NCBI RefSeq assembly: GCF_900217235.1 | Contig: NZ_LT907975.1 | Coordinates: forward strand, 1,897,001-1,961,000 | Source of the DNA: Pseudodesulfovibrio profundus | Lineage (GTDB): Bacteria > Desulfobacterota > Desulfovibrionia > Desulfovibrionales > Desulfovibrionaceae | Length of the DNA stretch: 64,000 bases | Direction of reading: 5' to 3' | In this document: positions 7,994 through 16,428 of the stretch, piece by piece | How the letters are laid out: each line of letters starts with the position of its first letter | Numbering within the stretch: position 1 is the stretch's first letter | Translations under genes and position numbers: made by a program | The notes under the pieces: generated by a model | Databases searched by the model: none | What the model saw: only the letters and a program-made list of their open reading frames with translations | What the model was told of the DNA's origin: nothing

Positions 7994-9523
7994 ATGCCCA
8001 CCCTGACGCACCTTGCGGACAGGCACACGATCATTGATCGTCGTGACAATGAATACATCTGTTTCCCGGATGTCATTCGCGCTGCGGATGGTGCGCTTGT
8101 GGTCGCCTACAACGAAGCTGACCAGCACGTGACACCGTCCAGACGTGTATTGTTGGTGCGTCGAAGTTCAGACAATGGACAAACATGGGGTGAAATAAAC
8201 CGTATTGGTATCTCCAGTCATTGCCCGCGCCTGAACCTGCTGCAGGGCGGCGAACTCTTCATGACTTCCTGTACCGCCTATTGTCATTTCAGTCAGGACA
8301 ACGGAAAAACCTGGGACACACATAAGACCAGGGGTATTGCCCACGACATGCTGGACCGGATCATCGACCTTGGGGAAGGAGGCTGGCTCTGCACCGGCCA
8401 TGGGCACCGAGGCACGTATCCGCATCCCGCCATCAGACAGGCACCGGCAGAGCAGATGATGTACCGCTCCGAGGATCGGGGCATAACCTGGCAACCGTTG
8501 TCGGTGATCGCACGCGAGCGAAACCTTGTGTTGTGTGAAGCGTCCGTTGTCCAATTGCCTGACGGCAGTCTGCTTGCGCTGATGCGGGAAAACAGCTTTG
8601 TCTACGAACCCATGTACGCCTGCCTGAGTGAAGATGATGGCGGCACGTGGTCCGACCCCATCCCCACACCCTTGATTGGCCATCGACCCACCATTGGTTT
8701 CACCGGTGATGATTTGCTTGTGACATATCGAAATGTCGCCCCGGACATGGGAACCTGCGCATGGCTCGGATCGTTGGAAGAACTGCTACAGGGCTTTCAA
8801 CCCCACGGACGCCATGCCGAAGCAAACAACCCGACACTCACGGATAAAGGGCTTCTTGTGGAGAATGAAGCCGGGGAGGACAACGTTGTCCGCTACGCGC
8901 TCCGCCCCATGACCGATCCGCGCTCGGCCACGGCCACGCTGGAAGCGGAAATCCGTGTGGACGCAGCAGATGAAAACGGCTGCGCCTTGCGTCTTGGCTG
9001 CTGGTGGCGAATCACTCCCGAAGGAGTCACTCCAGAAGATGGGGACACCACATACCCGCTGCCCAAAGACGATTTCAACACCATTCGTCTTGAGTACCAG
9101 CGCGGCGTGGTGACTCTCTTTATTAATGAAGAGAAGCACGGCAGCGTGACCGTTGACGCGGACCATGCCAACACCCGCCCCATACTGTTTGGCGCACCCT
9201 ACCCCTTTGAGAACAACAGGGTTCGCTGCATATGGAAACGTGTTTCACTCCAAATAGAAGAGCCGCGTCTTGACCGCTCGTATAGCTGGAACTGGGACCA
9301 CAAGGACGGATACCCCGACCAGTGGATGCAGGACAATATACTGGAATTGCAGAATGATCGGCATGCCGCAGCCCCGGATTTCGGCTACTCGGGCTGGACT
9401 GAACTGAAAGACGGGTCGTTTTTCTGCGCCTACCACCATGGTGGAGGGACGGAAGAAGGCTATTCACCCCTCTTCTCTTCCCATGTGATGGGAACCCGGT
9501 TTTATCGGAAGGATTTCGGCTAA
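7994..9523 (+). CDS. BNR/Asp-box (sialidase-like) protein, no signal peptide
   Basis: The 509-residue protein carries at least four Asp-box motifs (SxDxGxTW): SSDNGQTW, SQDNGKTW, SEDRGITW and SEDDGGTW, spaced about 40-80 residues apart in the N-terminal 230 residues. This is the blade signature of the six-bladed sialidase propeller. Residues about 300-430 look like an inserted lectin-like beta-sandwich, and the last blade follows. No export signal is visible, so the protein is probably cytoplasmic, unlike most secreted sialidases. It is coupled (2-bp gap) to the acyl-CoA ligase. Whether it is a glycosidase or only a propeller scaffold cannot be told from here. Confidence 0.72.
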   Translation: MPTLTHLADRHTIIDRRDNEYICFPDVIRAADGALVVAYNEADQHVTPSRRVLLVRRSSDNGQTWGEINRIGISSHCPRLNLLQGGELFMTSCTAYCHFSQDNGKTWDTHKTRGIAHDMLDRIIDLGEGGWLCTGHGHRGTYPHPAIRQAPAEQMMYRSEDRGITWQPLSVIARERNLVLCEASVVQLPDGSLLALMRENSFVYEPMYACLSEDDGGTWSDPIPTPLIGHRPTIGFTGDDLLVTYRNVAPDMGTCAWLGSLEELLQGFQPHGRHAEANNPTLTDKGLLVENEAGEDNVVRYALRPMTDPRSATATLEAEIRVDAADENGCALRLGCWWRITPEGVTPEDGDTTYPLPKDDFNTIRLEYQRGVVTLFINEEKHGSVTVDADHANTRPILFGAPYPFENNRVRCIWKRVSLQIEEPRLDRSYSWNWDHKDGYPDQWMQDNILELQNDRHAAAPDFGYSGWTELKDGSFFCAYHHGGGTEEGYSPLFSSHVMGTRFYRKDFG

Positions 9524-9535
9524 AGGCTGGGCGTA

Positions 9536-10333
9536 TCAAACATCGAGTTTGATCGGTTTTGAATCGAGCGAGCTTCTACGTCTGTTGTGAGGACGCGAGT
9601 CTCCTGACTCCTCACGATCCAGAGCCCTGAGAAAGCCCTTGGCCTCACGCATTTCCGGGTGCAGTTGCAAAGCCCGATTCAGATGCTTACGGCACTGCTC
9701 GTTTTTTCCAACACCGTAATAGGCGCGAGCAATGTTGAAGTGAAGATTCTCATCGTCCTCGTTCACTTCCAGCGCCTTCGAATAATAACGAATGGCGTCA
9801 TTAAACTGCTCTCCCTTGCGCAAATTGATTCCGAACTCGTTGAACTTGTGCCGCTGCTCTTCCCTAAAGTCCGCATCAACGTTCAACAGTTTATCCAGAA
9901 TCATTCGTAGCTGGGTGTACCGTTGCTGGTCGGCATAAACCTGCTTCAACCCGCCATCTTCATCAACCTTCTCGGGGGATTCAAGAACCGCTTCACAAAA
10001 AGCCTGCTCCTGGCTATCGAGATGCTCGAAACTGAAAAAACGCCGTCCCATGCGGACTTTTTCCTGCAACGACTCCAGAAACGGCAACTGCTTGTCCTGA
10101 TAGTACTGAAGTTCCGGCGTATAATCCTTGAGGAACTCAGCCCTGGAGATGGTTTTACGCACCCGACCCGGAATATGCCGACCATCCAGAGGCCGAACCT
10201 CGAACGTGTCATCATCCTGCTCGCACACGAACCAGAACGTACCATTACGGTACTGTGACTCATTTTCACCGGTTCTGTACTCATACTTGGTGCTATGGGA
10301 ATACACACCAAGCACTTTGTCTGAATCGTTCAC
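9536..10333 (-). CDS. TPR-repeat protein of unknown function
   Basis: This 265-residue protein probably starts at GTG 10333, preceded by GGAGGCAGGC. Residues about 20-75 form a PilZ-like or beta-rich region (GTFWFVCEQDD, FEVRPLDGRHIPGRVRKTI). The middle is helical. Residues about 170-245 hold at least two tetratricopeptide repeats (FNDAIRYYSKALEVNEDDENLHFNIARAYYGVGK, split as AIRYYSKALEVNEDD and HFNIARAYYGVGK). The tail is basic and Ser/Arg-rich. TPRs bind protein partners; the partner is not apparent. It is convergent with the BNR gene, 12 bp away. Confidence 0.75.
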   Translation of the reverse strand: MNDSDKVLGVYSHSTKYEYRTGENESQYRNGTFWFVCEQDDDTFEVRPLDGRHIPGRVRKTISRAEFLKDYTPELQYYQDKQLPFLESLQEKVRMGRRFFSFEHLDSQEQAFCEAVLESPEKVDEDGGLKQVYADQQRYTQLRMILDKLLNVDADFREEQRHKFNEFGINLRKGEQFNDAIRYYSKALEVNEDDENLHFNIARAYYGVGKNEQCRKHLNRALQLHPEMREAKGFLRALDREESGDSRPHNRRRSSLDSKPIKLDV

Positions 10334-10447
10334 GCCTGCCTCCGTTGTTGATTGCGCCAAAGCAGCGTAAACGTTCGAAGTGACATTTTCAAGACACCCC
10401 CTTGGCCTTATCAATATTTTACTGCATACTTGAAGAAAGGAGGTAGT

Positions 10448-10750
10448 ATGGAACGAACTGATATTGAACGCATTTTCGAGGCCTATTTTGAAAAGTACAA
10501 AAAGACAGAGGGCGATCGATCATCATGGTCGGCCTTCTGGACTGAAATGACATCTGAAGGCGTACTGGAACTGAACATGACGAAATGCCCTAAAGGCACG
10601 ACATTCAAGATTTTCGTGGACAAAAAAAAAGTAGCCGAAGCCAAAGGATGGGATGAGTACTTCAAGACTATGGAACAACTGGAGAATACTCACCCCGGAC
10701 TGTATGATCCAGACAAGATTTTCAATGATATGGAGTTTGTCCTTGAATAA
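10448..10750 (+). CDS. Small conserved-looking hypothetical protein, 100 residues
   Basis: I do not recognise this family. ATG 10448 is preceded by AAAGGAGG, so translation from here is well supported; an in-frame extension upstream to 10352 lacks a ribosome site. The protein is acidic, soluble and without a signal peptide or cysteine cluster, apart from one Cys in NMTKCPKGTTF. It is divergent from the TPR gene, with 114 bp between the two starts. Confidence 0.7.
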   Translation: MERTDIERIFEAYFEKYKKTEGDRSSWSAFWTEMTSEGVLELNMTKCPKGTTFKIFVDKKKVAEAKGWDEYFKTMEQLENTHPGLYDPDKIFNDMEFVLE

Positions 10751-10988
10751 AAATCCTGTATCAACCCCACTTTTCTCTTGACGCATTTACGCGGCACAGG
10801 TAAGGCGTCTAATACAGTAGTCGGCGAAGTCCACGGGGACCAAGCCGGTTAACCACCGGTGAGCGCTGACAATTGGTGGGCAAATAGTAGTTTGGTTAGA
10901 AGCTTGTTCGCGTCTGTTTCCTCCTCCTCTTTGTTTCACCTGGCGATTAATCGCCGATCATTCATCTATCATTTGGAGATTTTTAGGA
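10751..10988 (+). promoter_or_regulatory. Long leader region of the RRM gene with palindromes
   Basis: This 238-bp gap ends with TTTAGGA before the RRM start. It contains CCGGT-TAACC-ACCGG around 10843-10859 and the perfect self-complementary GGCGATTAATCGCC around 10942-10955, then a pyrimidine-rich tract (tttcctcctcctctttg). A structured leader is common before cold-induced RNA-binding genes; I infer a 5' UTR with regulatory structure but see no named riboswitch. Confidence 0.4.
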
Positions 10989-11252
10989 ATGGCCAAGAAC
11001 ATCTATGTGGGCAATCTGCCCTGGAGCTGCTCGGAAGAAGAAGTCCGCACTGCTTTCGAAAACTACGGTGAAGTCTACTCTGTCAAACTGATCAACGATC
11101 GTGAAACCGGACGCCCCCGCGGCTTCGGCTTTGTGGAAATGGAAGACCAGGGCGCTCTCGAAGCCATTGAGAACCTGGACGGCACCGACTTCGGCGGCCG
11201 TAACATCAAGGTCAACGAAGCCCGCCCGCGCCCCGAGCGTCCCCGCTGGTAG
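10989..11252 (+). CDS. RRM-domain RNA-binding protein
   Basis: The 87-residue protein is a single RNA-recognition motif with both ribonucleoprotein signatures: RNP2 as IYVGNL (residues 4-9) and RNP1 as RGFGFVEM (about residues 43-50). The aromatic positions that stack on RNA bases are present. Bacterial single-RRM proteins bind RNA and are often cold-responsive chaperones. A short Arg/Pro tail follows the domain. It has its own terminator and lies just upstream of infA and a DEAD-box helicase, forming a small RNA-handling neighbourhood. Confidence 0.93.
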   Translation: MAKNIYVGNLPWSCSEEEVRTAFENYGEVYSVKLINDRETGRPRGFGFVEMEDQGALEAIENLDGTDFGGRNIKVNEARPRPERPRW

Positions 11253-11279
11253 ACCACCCGCCCGCTATATAGGGAAACC

Positions 11280-11307
11280 AAGCCCGCCCTTGCGAGGGTG
11301 GGCTTTT
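11280..11307 (+). terminator. Rho-independent terminator after the RRM gene
   Basis: AAGCCCGCCCT (11280-11290) pairs with AGGGTGGGCTT (11295-11305) around a TGCG loop, with one G-T pair, followed by TT. It separates the RRM gene from infA. Confidence 0.8.
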
Positions 11308-11338
11308 CATGTCTCATTAAAATAGGAATATAATATTT

Positions 11339-11557
11339 ATGGCAAAAGAAGAAGGAATTACAGTTCAGGGCACCGTTGAGGAAGCTCTGCCAAACGCAAT
11401 GTTCCGCGTTGAACTCGAAAATGGACACACCGTCCTCGCACATATTTCCGGCAAAATGCGTAAATTCCGCATCCGTGTCATGCCCGGCGATACTGTCACC
11501 GTCGAACTCTCTCCGTACGACCTCACTCGCGGACGCATCACCTTCCGTCCCCGCTAG
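11339..11557 (+). CDS. infA: Translation initiation factor IF-1
   Basis: The 72-residue protein is a complete single OB-fold. IF-1 binds the 30S A site with IF-2 and IF-3 during initiation. Conserved stretches are present: [33 protein letters not shown] and [13 protein letters not shown]. The usual first residues (MAKEEGI) fix the start, with AATAGGAATATAATATTT upstream. It stands outside a ribosomal-protein operon, between an RRM gene and a DEAD-box helicase gene. Confidence 0.97.
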   Translation: MAKEEGITVQGTVEEALPNAMFRVELENGHTVLAHISGKMRKFRIRVMPGDTVTVELSPYDLTRGRITFRPR

Positions 11558-11571
11558 ACTATCGCCTTCGG

Positions 11572-11635
11572 CTGGGGGGAAGGGGAGTGAGGGACACCTG
11601 ATTAATGGATCCCCCTTCTTTCCCTTTCCCCCCAG
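11572..11635. repeat. Imperfect long GC-rich inverted repeat downstream of infA
   Basis: CTGGGGGGAAGGG on the left pairs with CCCTTTCCCCCCAG on the right, with about 35 nt between them. It lies in the 196-bp infA-deaD gap. The style matches other intergenic palindromes here; it might stabilise the infA mRNA 3' end. No T-run follows, so it is not a classic terminator. Confidence 0.5.
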
Positions 11636-11700
11636 ACTACTTCCTTCTCCGATTTCCAACTCTCGCCCCGCATTTTGTCTTCAGGCGAAATCGGCAACAC

Positions 11701-11725
11701 ATGCTTTTGCTATTGGCAAAAGCAT
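11701..11725 (+). promoter_or_regulatory. Hairpin in the leader of the DEAD-box helicase gene
   Basis: ATGCTTTTGC and GCAAAAGCAT form a perfect 10-bp AT-rich stem with loop TATTG, 28 bp before the helicase start, with CAGTTTTTTC after it. It could act as a weak terminator/attenuator or a temperature-sensitive structure. The role is inferred. Confidence 0.45.
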
Positions 11726-11753
11726 ATAAACAGTTTTTTCAAAGAGATTACGT

Positions 11754-13409
11754 ATGACCACATTTAAGGACCTTGGGCTGTCCGAGCGCACTCTTGCTGC
11801 ACTGGAAGCCAAGGGGTTCAACGCTCCAACCCCGATTCAGGAGCGCACCATCCCTCTACTTATCGAGGGTAACATTGACATCGTGGGACAAGCGCAGACC
11901 GGAACCGGCAAAACCGCCGCGTTCGGTCTCCCTATTATCGAATGCGCCCAAGAAAAAGAAAAGCGGGTACAGGCACTGATCCTCACTCCCACCAGAGAGC
12001 TGGCAATCCAGGTCGCAGATGAGATCAATTCGCTCAAAGGACAAAAAAACCTGCGCGTTCTGCCCGTCTACGGTGGTCAGGCCATTCACATGCAGTTCAA
12101 GGCACTTCGCCGTGGCGTTGATGTCGTTGTCGGTACTCCGGGCCGCATCATGGACCACCTCCAGCGCGGCACCCTGCACATCGACAATCTCGACTTCTTC
12201 GTTCTCGATGAAGCAGACGAGATGTGCAACATGGGCTTTGTAGATGATGTCCGCGAAATTCTGGCTTCTGCCAACACCGACCGCCGCACCCTGCTCTTTT
12301 CCGCCACCATGCCCCGCGAGGTCATGCGTATCGCCAAAGAGTTCATGGGCGATTACGAAACCATCAAGGTCGAAACCCAGAAGCAGGACATCCCGCTTAT
12401 TCGTCACATCTTTCATGAGATGGCCGACTCGGATCGCTTTGAAGCGCTGTGCCGTGTCATTGATGCCCACTCCGGTTTCTACGGGCTGGTCTTCACCAGA
12501 ACACGCGCCGACGCAGACAGAGTGGCTGAGCGCCTGAACGAACGAGGCTACCCTGCCGAGCCGATTCACGGCGACCTCTCGCAGTCTCGTCGCGAAGATA
12601 TCCTGAACCGCTTCCGCAGACGCCGGGCAACCATTCTTGTGGCCACCGACGTTGCCGCTCGCGGCATTGACGTTCCCGACCTCACCCATGTCGTGAACTA
12701 CGCCCTGCCGCAGGATCCGCCGACATTCGTGCACCGTACAGGCCGCACCGGTCGAGCTGGCAAGGAAGGTATAGCCATCACCCTGATCGCCCCCGGCGAG
12801 TTCCGCAAGCTCATGTACATCACCAAGTCCACGGGTACGGAAATCACCAAGCAGAAACTGCCGCGAATTCAGGATGTGATCTACTCCAAGAAGAGCCGCA
12901 TGATTGCGCGCCTGGAAGCCCTTATAGAAGATGATGGGCATGACGCCTACACCTCCATGGCCCGCGACCTCGTGGATGAAAAAGACCCGACCGATGTTGT
13001 CGCCGCCTTGCTGCGACACACCTTCGGCGATGAACTGATCGAGTCCAGCTACCGCGAAATCGACACGGTTACGCAAGCCACTCGCGGTCGCGCCGATCTG
13101 GTGTGTGCTCTGGGACGATCCCAGGGTATGCATCCCAAGGCCTTTGTGGATTTCATCGCGAAAACCGCACAGCTCAAGCCGTGGTCCATCCAGCACGTTC
13201 GGGTTCAGGCCAACCGGACGACCTTCACCGTCCCTGGTGCTGAAGCCGAGAAGGTCATCAAGCGAGTTTACTCTCGCGAGGGCAATCCGCTGGTCACAGT
13301 AGGTGAACCCAAGAAGAAACCGCCCTACCGTCGCGATTTCAAAAAAGGCGGACCTCCCAGAGGGAAGCGCCCGTTCAAAAAGAAAAGCTATAAACCCAAG
13401 TCTGACTAA
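11754..13409 (+). CDS. deaD: DEAD-box ATP-dependent RNA helicase (DeaD/CsdA type)
   Basis: The 551-residue protein unwinds RNA in ribosome assembly and decay, often at low temperature. All core motifs are seen: Q motif in APTPIQERTIP, Walker A AQTGTGKT (about residues 46-53), PTRELAIQ, GTPGRIMDH, DEAD in VLDEADEM, SAT in LLFSATMP, TDVAARGID, and HRTGRTGRAG. Residues about 430-505 form the DbpA-type RNA-binding domain, followed by a basic Lys/Arg/Pro tail. Length and layout fit DeaD rather than the shorter RhlE. A terminator follows. Confidence 0.95.
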   Translation: MTTFKDLGLSERTLAALEAKGFNAPTPIQERTIPLLIEGNIDIVGQAQTGTGKTAAFGLPIIECAQEKEKRVQALILTPTRELAIQVADEINSLKGQKNLRVLPVYGGQAIHMQFKALRRGVDVVVGTPGRIMDHLQRGTLHIDNLDFFVLDEADEMCNMGFVDDVREILASANTDRRTLLFSATMPREVMRIAKEFMGDYETIKVETQKQDIPLIRHIFHEMADSDRFEALCRVIDAHSGFYGLVFTRTRADADRVAERLNERGYPAEPIHGDLSQSRREDILNRFRRRRATILVATDVAARGIDVPDLTHVVNYALPQDPPTFVHRTGRTGRAGKEGIAITLIAPGEFRKLMYITKSTGTEITKQKLPRIQDVIYSKKSRMIARLEALIEDDGHDAYTSMARDLVDEKDPTDVVAALLRHTFGDELIESSYREIDTVTQATRGRADLVCALGRSQGMHPKAFVDFIAKTAQLKPWSIQHVRVQANRTTFTVPGAEAEKVIKRVYSREGNPLVTVGEPKKKPPYRRDFKKGGPPRGKRPFKKKSYKPKSD

Positions 13410-13412
13410 ATG

Positions 13413-13452
13413 AAAAACCGCCCCCGCGCTTTCCAGCGCCGGGGCGGTTTTC
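13413..13452. terminator. Bidirectional terminator between deaD and the rhodanese-YceI gene
   Basis: AAAACCGCCCC (13414-13424) pairs with GGGGCGGTTTT (13441-13451), extended by GCGCT/AGCGC around a TTCC loop. An A-run before and T-run after allow use by both convergent genes. Confidence 0.88.
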
Positions 13453-13478
13453 ATTTCAACATGCAGTGTTACCGCTCT

Positions 13479-14399
13479 CTATTTCAGTACAATCCGGAAA
13501 TCGATTGAGATGAAATCAAATACCAGATGGTAGCTCAGGTATTGGAAGAAACGCGATGAGCCGTAAATGATGCCCCACTGCGTCCGGTCGAAATCGAGAT
13601 TCCCCATCACCACTATGCGCTCTTCGTCCAGATTTCTAACATGAGCGGGAAACGCTATTTCATTGTGGACTCCGCGCATGGCCAACGTCCCCTGTATCAT
13701 GGCATTGGGACGGGTGGCCTGAGCATCATCGGTCAGCCGGATTTCACGAGCAGTGAAACGGGCCTCCGGGAACATCTTTACAAAGAAAAAGTCGTCCGAT
13801 TTGAGGTGACTTTCCAAAACCGCATGTAACGGGTCACCTTCCAGGTCCACGTTGCGGATGGAGTTCATGTCCAGCGTGAAATCCCCACTCAACCCGGCAG
13901 TAGCATCGACCTCTCCTGCGGAGAAACAAAGGGTGCCTCTGTGTCCGCCGTTATTGTTACGCCCGGTCCACCGAATAACTGAATCCTCGCGCAGCAGCTT
14001 GTAAACACGTTTCTCAAGATGCAGCATCGGATGCGGGGCTTCCATTGAATCGGCCGCCACTCCATCCAATGCCCGACCGTGCTCCAACCATTCAGTGAGC
14101 CCGCCCGGGAAGACCGCGAGGTCGGTATATCCAGCTCGCTTGAGTTTTTCAGCCGCGCAAAAACAGTCGTAGGATTCTGTTCCGGCCCCATAGAGCACAA
14201 TCGGGGTAGCCTTGTCCTTGACCAGTTCCGCCATGGAATCGAGGAAGGTCACTTCATACACACAGGCGTTCACAGCTCCGGGTATATGCCGAGCCTCAAA
14301 GTGTTCAGGTGGCAGGGTATCCACCAAAACTCCGGTAGCTTTATCAAGATATTCAACAAGTTCAGCACATTTTAATTGCATGAAGGTTATGGCTTTCAT
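13479..14399 (-). CDS. Fusion of a rhodanese-like domain and a YceI-family domain
   Basis: The 306-residue protein joins two domains. Residues 1-105 follow the rhodanese fold (VDTLPPEHFEARHIPGAVNA, then PGGLTEWLEHGRAL), but the active-site loop after the fourth strand reads IVLYGAGTESYD, so the usual catalytic Cys is Gly; sulfur transfer is therefore doubtful. Residues about 120-306 resemble YceI lipocalin-like proteins that bind isoprenoid-type ligands (GDFTLDMNSIRNVDLEG, AMRGVHNEIAFPAHV). No signal peptide is visible, although most YceI proteins are periplasmic. Start 14399 has AAGGAG upstream. Confidence 0.78.
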   Translation of the reverse strand: MKAITFMQLKCAELVEYLDKATGVLVDTLPPEHFEARHIPGAVNACVYEVTFLDSMAELVKDKATPIVLYGAGTESYDCFCAAEKLKRAGYTDLAVFPGGLTEWLEHGRALDGVAADSMEAPHPMLHLEKRVYKLLREDSVIRWTGRNNNGGHRGTLCFSAGEVDATAGLSGDFTLDMNSIRNVDLEGDPLHAVLESHLKSDDFFFVKMFPEARFTAREIRLTDDAQATRPNAMIQGTLAMRGVHNEIAFPAHVRNLDEERIVVMGNLDFDRTQWGIIYGSSRFFQYLSYHLVFDFISIDFRIVLK

Positions 14400-14587
14400 G
14401 GCTTCTCCTTTGCTGTCATCAATAGTAACGATCGAAAAAACGTCGCATATTCTATCGCACATACACGAAAATCAGTGTTTGTAGCAATGCGAACGTGTTT
14501 TTTTATGTCACTAGACAATTTTTGCCGTTTTTTCGGCATGAAGGAGATGCAGTAAAGAAAGGGAAGCCAATCTCGGTCAGAACCATA

Positions 14588-15880
14588 TCAAAGCAGACAC
14601 CGGACACCCCCCATGCACCAAAGGCAATGCCCACAAGGTATTGTCAATCCATAACAATCCTGCTGGAAAGGATTGCCGGAGCCGGTTACGTCCGAACAGG
14701 GAACCACGGAACAATTGGAGCAATATGGATAGTCATACTCAAGCACTTCCTGACGAAATGTTCGGTACGCCGCACTGTTCCATATATCAACGATAGACGA
14801 TTCCATAATATTGCCGAACGTTTTGGGCGTTATGCGCTTTTCCCCACCATCCATATAGCAGGAATATTCATGCCACAGAAAATAGCATGGGCGCACATCA
14901 CCGTCGGGGGTGATGTGGGCCACTCCCTGTTCCACAAAATCACAGGTGCGGTCATAGGTGGCCGCAACAGGAGGCAGTGTGATATCGACACCCATATCCT
15001 TTGCAATCTGCTGTGCCTTTGCGAGAATGCTTGCAAGCCACTGCTGTTCGGCCTGCTTCTCAGGGGATGCCCACAACAGCAGGCTCTTCAGATTGATGGG
15101 AATATTCTTGGCAAGTGCGGCCTGCTGCCGTGAAGTGACAAACCGAACCAGCTCCCGCTGCTCGGGTGTCTTATGAAATTTCCAACCCAGCCCGAAGAAT
15201 TCGGACAGATCGAATCCCGCAGCATCAGCCTCGGCCTGCCAACGCATGAACTCGGCCATGGAGATCTCGGTATTGGAATTGAACAACTCCTGATCCACGG
15301 TCGTTTCCGTGTAAGGGAGCATATGCGTGACCAAAACAAATTGCGCTCCATGCTCGGCAGCCCACGCAATGGAACGCGGAAGGGACTGCGCATTCTCCCG
15401 CATGAGAACGAACTCGACTCCAATGGTCACAGAACGACCTGCAGACTTCGCAGCACGCTGAAAATACTCAAAGACGTGGGATATCCGGTCAACGGATTCG
15501 CCACCGTGAAAAATCCCGTCCTCGCTTACCATGTCCACAGACAGGCACACGGTATCCACGCCGCTTTCTACCAGTTCCACGGCTCGCGACTCGGTGATCA
15601 GCATCCCATTGGTCTGAAAACGGATGGAAGCCTCGGGGCGCATGTGCTCCCGAGCAAAACGAATCATCTCCGGGAACCTCGGCGTCATCAAAGGTTCACC
15701 AATACCGTTGAGAAGCAAGGTATCCAAAGTAGGAAACGCCGGCTCCAATTGTTTGAAAACGTCTAGCGACATATCCTTTTCCGGAATACAGGCGCCCTCG
15801 GCGTATTTCACACACATGGAACAGCGGAGATTGCAACGAGTGGTTGTCTCCACGTACAATTTGGAAGGATAGTGCGTCAT
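14588..15880 (-). CDS. Radical SAM protein with SPASM-type Cys-rich C-terminus
   Basis: The 430-residue protein shows the radical SAM cluster motif TRCNLRCSMC (CxxxCxxC, about residues 15-22), the GIGEPL glycine motif and QTNGML strand. The C-terminal third is very Cys-rich: CDF, RPCYF, CSNCSVVPCSD, then CGHCLWCMGG near the end. This suggests auxiliary Fe-S clusters as in SPASM enzymes, which mature peptides or metalloenzymes. I recall a delta-proteobacterial SPASM family described as putative metalloenzyme maturases with a similar tail, but cannot confirm membership. A gene for a thioredoxin-like DUF3088 protein lies 12 bp upstream and is co-directional. Confidence 0.85.
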   Translation of the reverse strand: MTHYPSKLYVETTTRCNLRCSMCVKYAEGACIPEKDMSLDVFKQLEPAFPTLDTLLLNGIGEPLMTPRFPEMIRFAREHMRPEASIRFQTNGMLITESRAVELVESGVDTVCLSVDMVSEDGIFHGGESVDRISHVFEYFQRAAKSAGRSVTIGVEFVLMRENAQSLPRSIAWAAEHGAQFVLVTHMLPYTETTVDQELFNSNTEISMAEFMRWQAEADAAGFDLSEFFGLGWKFHKTPEQRELVRFVTSRQQAALAKNIPINLKSLLLWASPEKQAEQQWLASILAKAQQIAKDMGVDITLPPVAATYDRTCDFVEQGVAHITPDGDVRPCYFLWHEYSCYMDGGEKRITPKTFGNIMESSIVDIWNSAAYRTFRQEVLEYDYPYCSNCSVVPCSDVTGSGNPFQQDCYGLTIPCGHCLWCMGGVRCLL

Positions 15881-15892
15881 GACCTCATACTG

Positions 15893-16243
15893 CTAACGCG
15901 GGGAACGACTGACCCCATACGCATAGCTCAAATATAAAAGAATTGATTGCTCATCATCCAGAAACGCCCTGCCGTTCGCTTCTTTGACCGGCAAATCGTA
16001 GGACCGGGCCTTATCCGGATCAGCCAACACAATGGCCGGACTTTCCTGATGGTCTTCGCCCAGGACATCGACGATGGGTTTTCGCGGCCGCTCAAAATCC
16101 ATGTGCACAACATCCAACTCCTCCCGCAAACGGGGGAAATAGGACAGCAGCCCTTCCAGCGCGATACAGTCGGGACAATAGAATGGACCTTCCAGTCCAC
16201 GCATGAAATCACCCTGCAACAAAAACAATATATCCTTGCTCAT
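15893..16243 (-). CDS. Thioredoxin-fold DUF3088-like protein
   Basis: The 116-residue protein has FLLQGDF near the start and a thioredoxin-like redox site GPFYCPDCIALEG (CPDC, about residues 23-26). It later has SPAIVLADPD and a C-terminal helix, as in the DUF3088 family. The function of that family is not established. Start 16243 is supported by AAGGAG upstream; an upstream in-frame extension is unlikely. It leads into the radical SAM gene with a 12-bp gap, so a joint role in redox or maturation is a reasonable guess. Confidence 0.75.
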   Translation of the reverse strand: MSKDILFLLQGDFMRGLEGPFYCPDCIALEGLLSYFPRLREELDVVHMDFERPRKPIVDVLGEDHQESPAIVLADPDKARSYDLPVKEANGRAFLDDEQSILLYLSYAYGVSRSPR

Positions 16244-16377
16244 CTTCCGAAGCTCCTTGTTTGTCGTGAGGTGAAAGAATACGGATATCGCTTTGGATTG
16301 CAACACCAATGGACACCACTTACCCCACAGCCTTATACCTGTCCTTGACCTGAGGCAAAAAACCAAGGGACAGGCCA

Positions 16378-16406
16378 TAAAAAAAGCCCCGCATCTGCGG
16401 GGCTTT
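16378..16406 (-). terminator. Rho-independent terminator of the chemoreceptor gene
   Basis: Read on the minus strand, AAAGCCCCGCA and TGCGGGGCTTT form an 11-bp stem with a 2-nt centre and a T-run of about seven. It lies 22 bp after the chemoreceptor stop. Confidence 0.88.
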
Positions 16407-16428
16407 CTATTAACTTATGAAGAGCCGG

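Noticed and set aside
11856-13454. 532-residue minus-strand frame opposite deaD
   Set aside because: It is a GC-driven shadow; the plus strand has all DEAD-box motifs.
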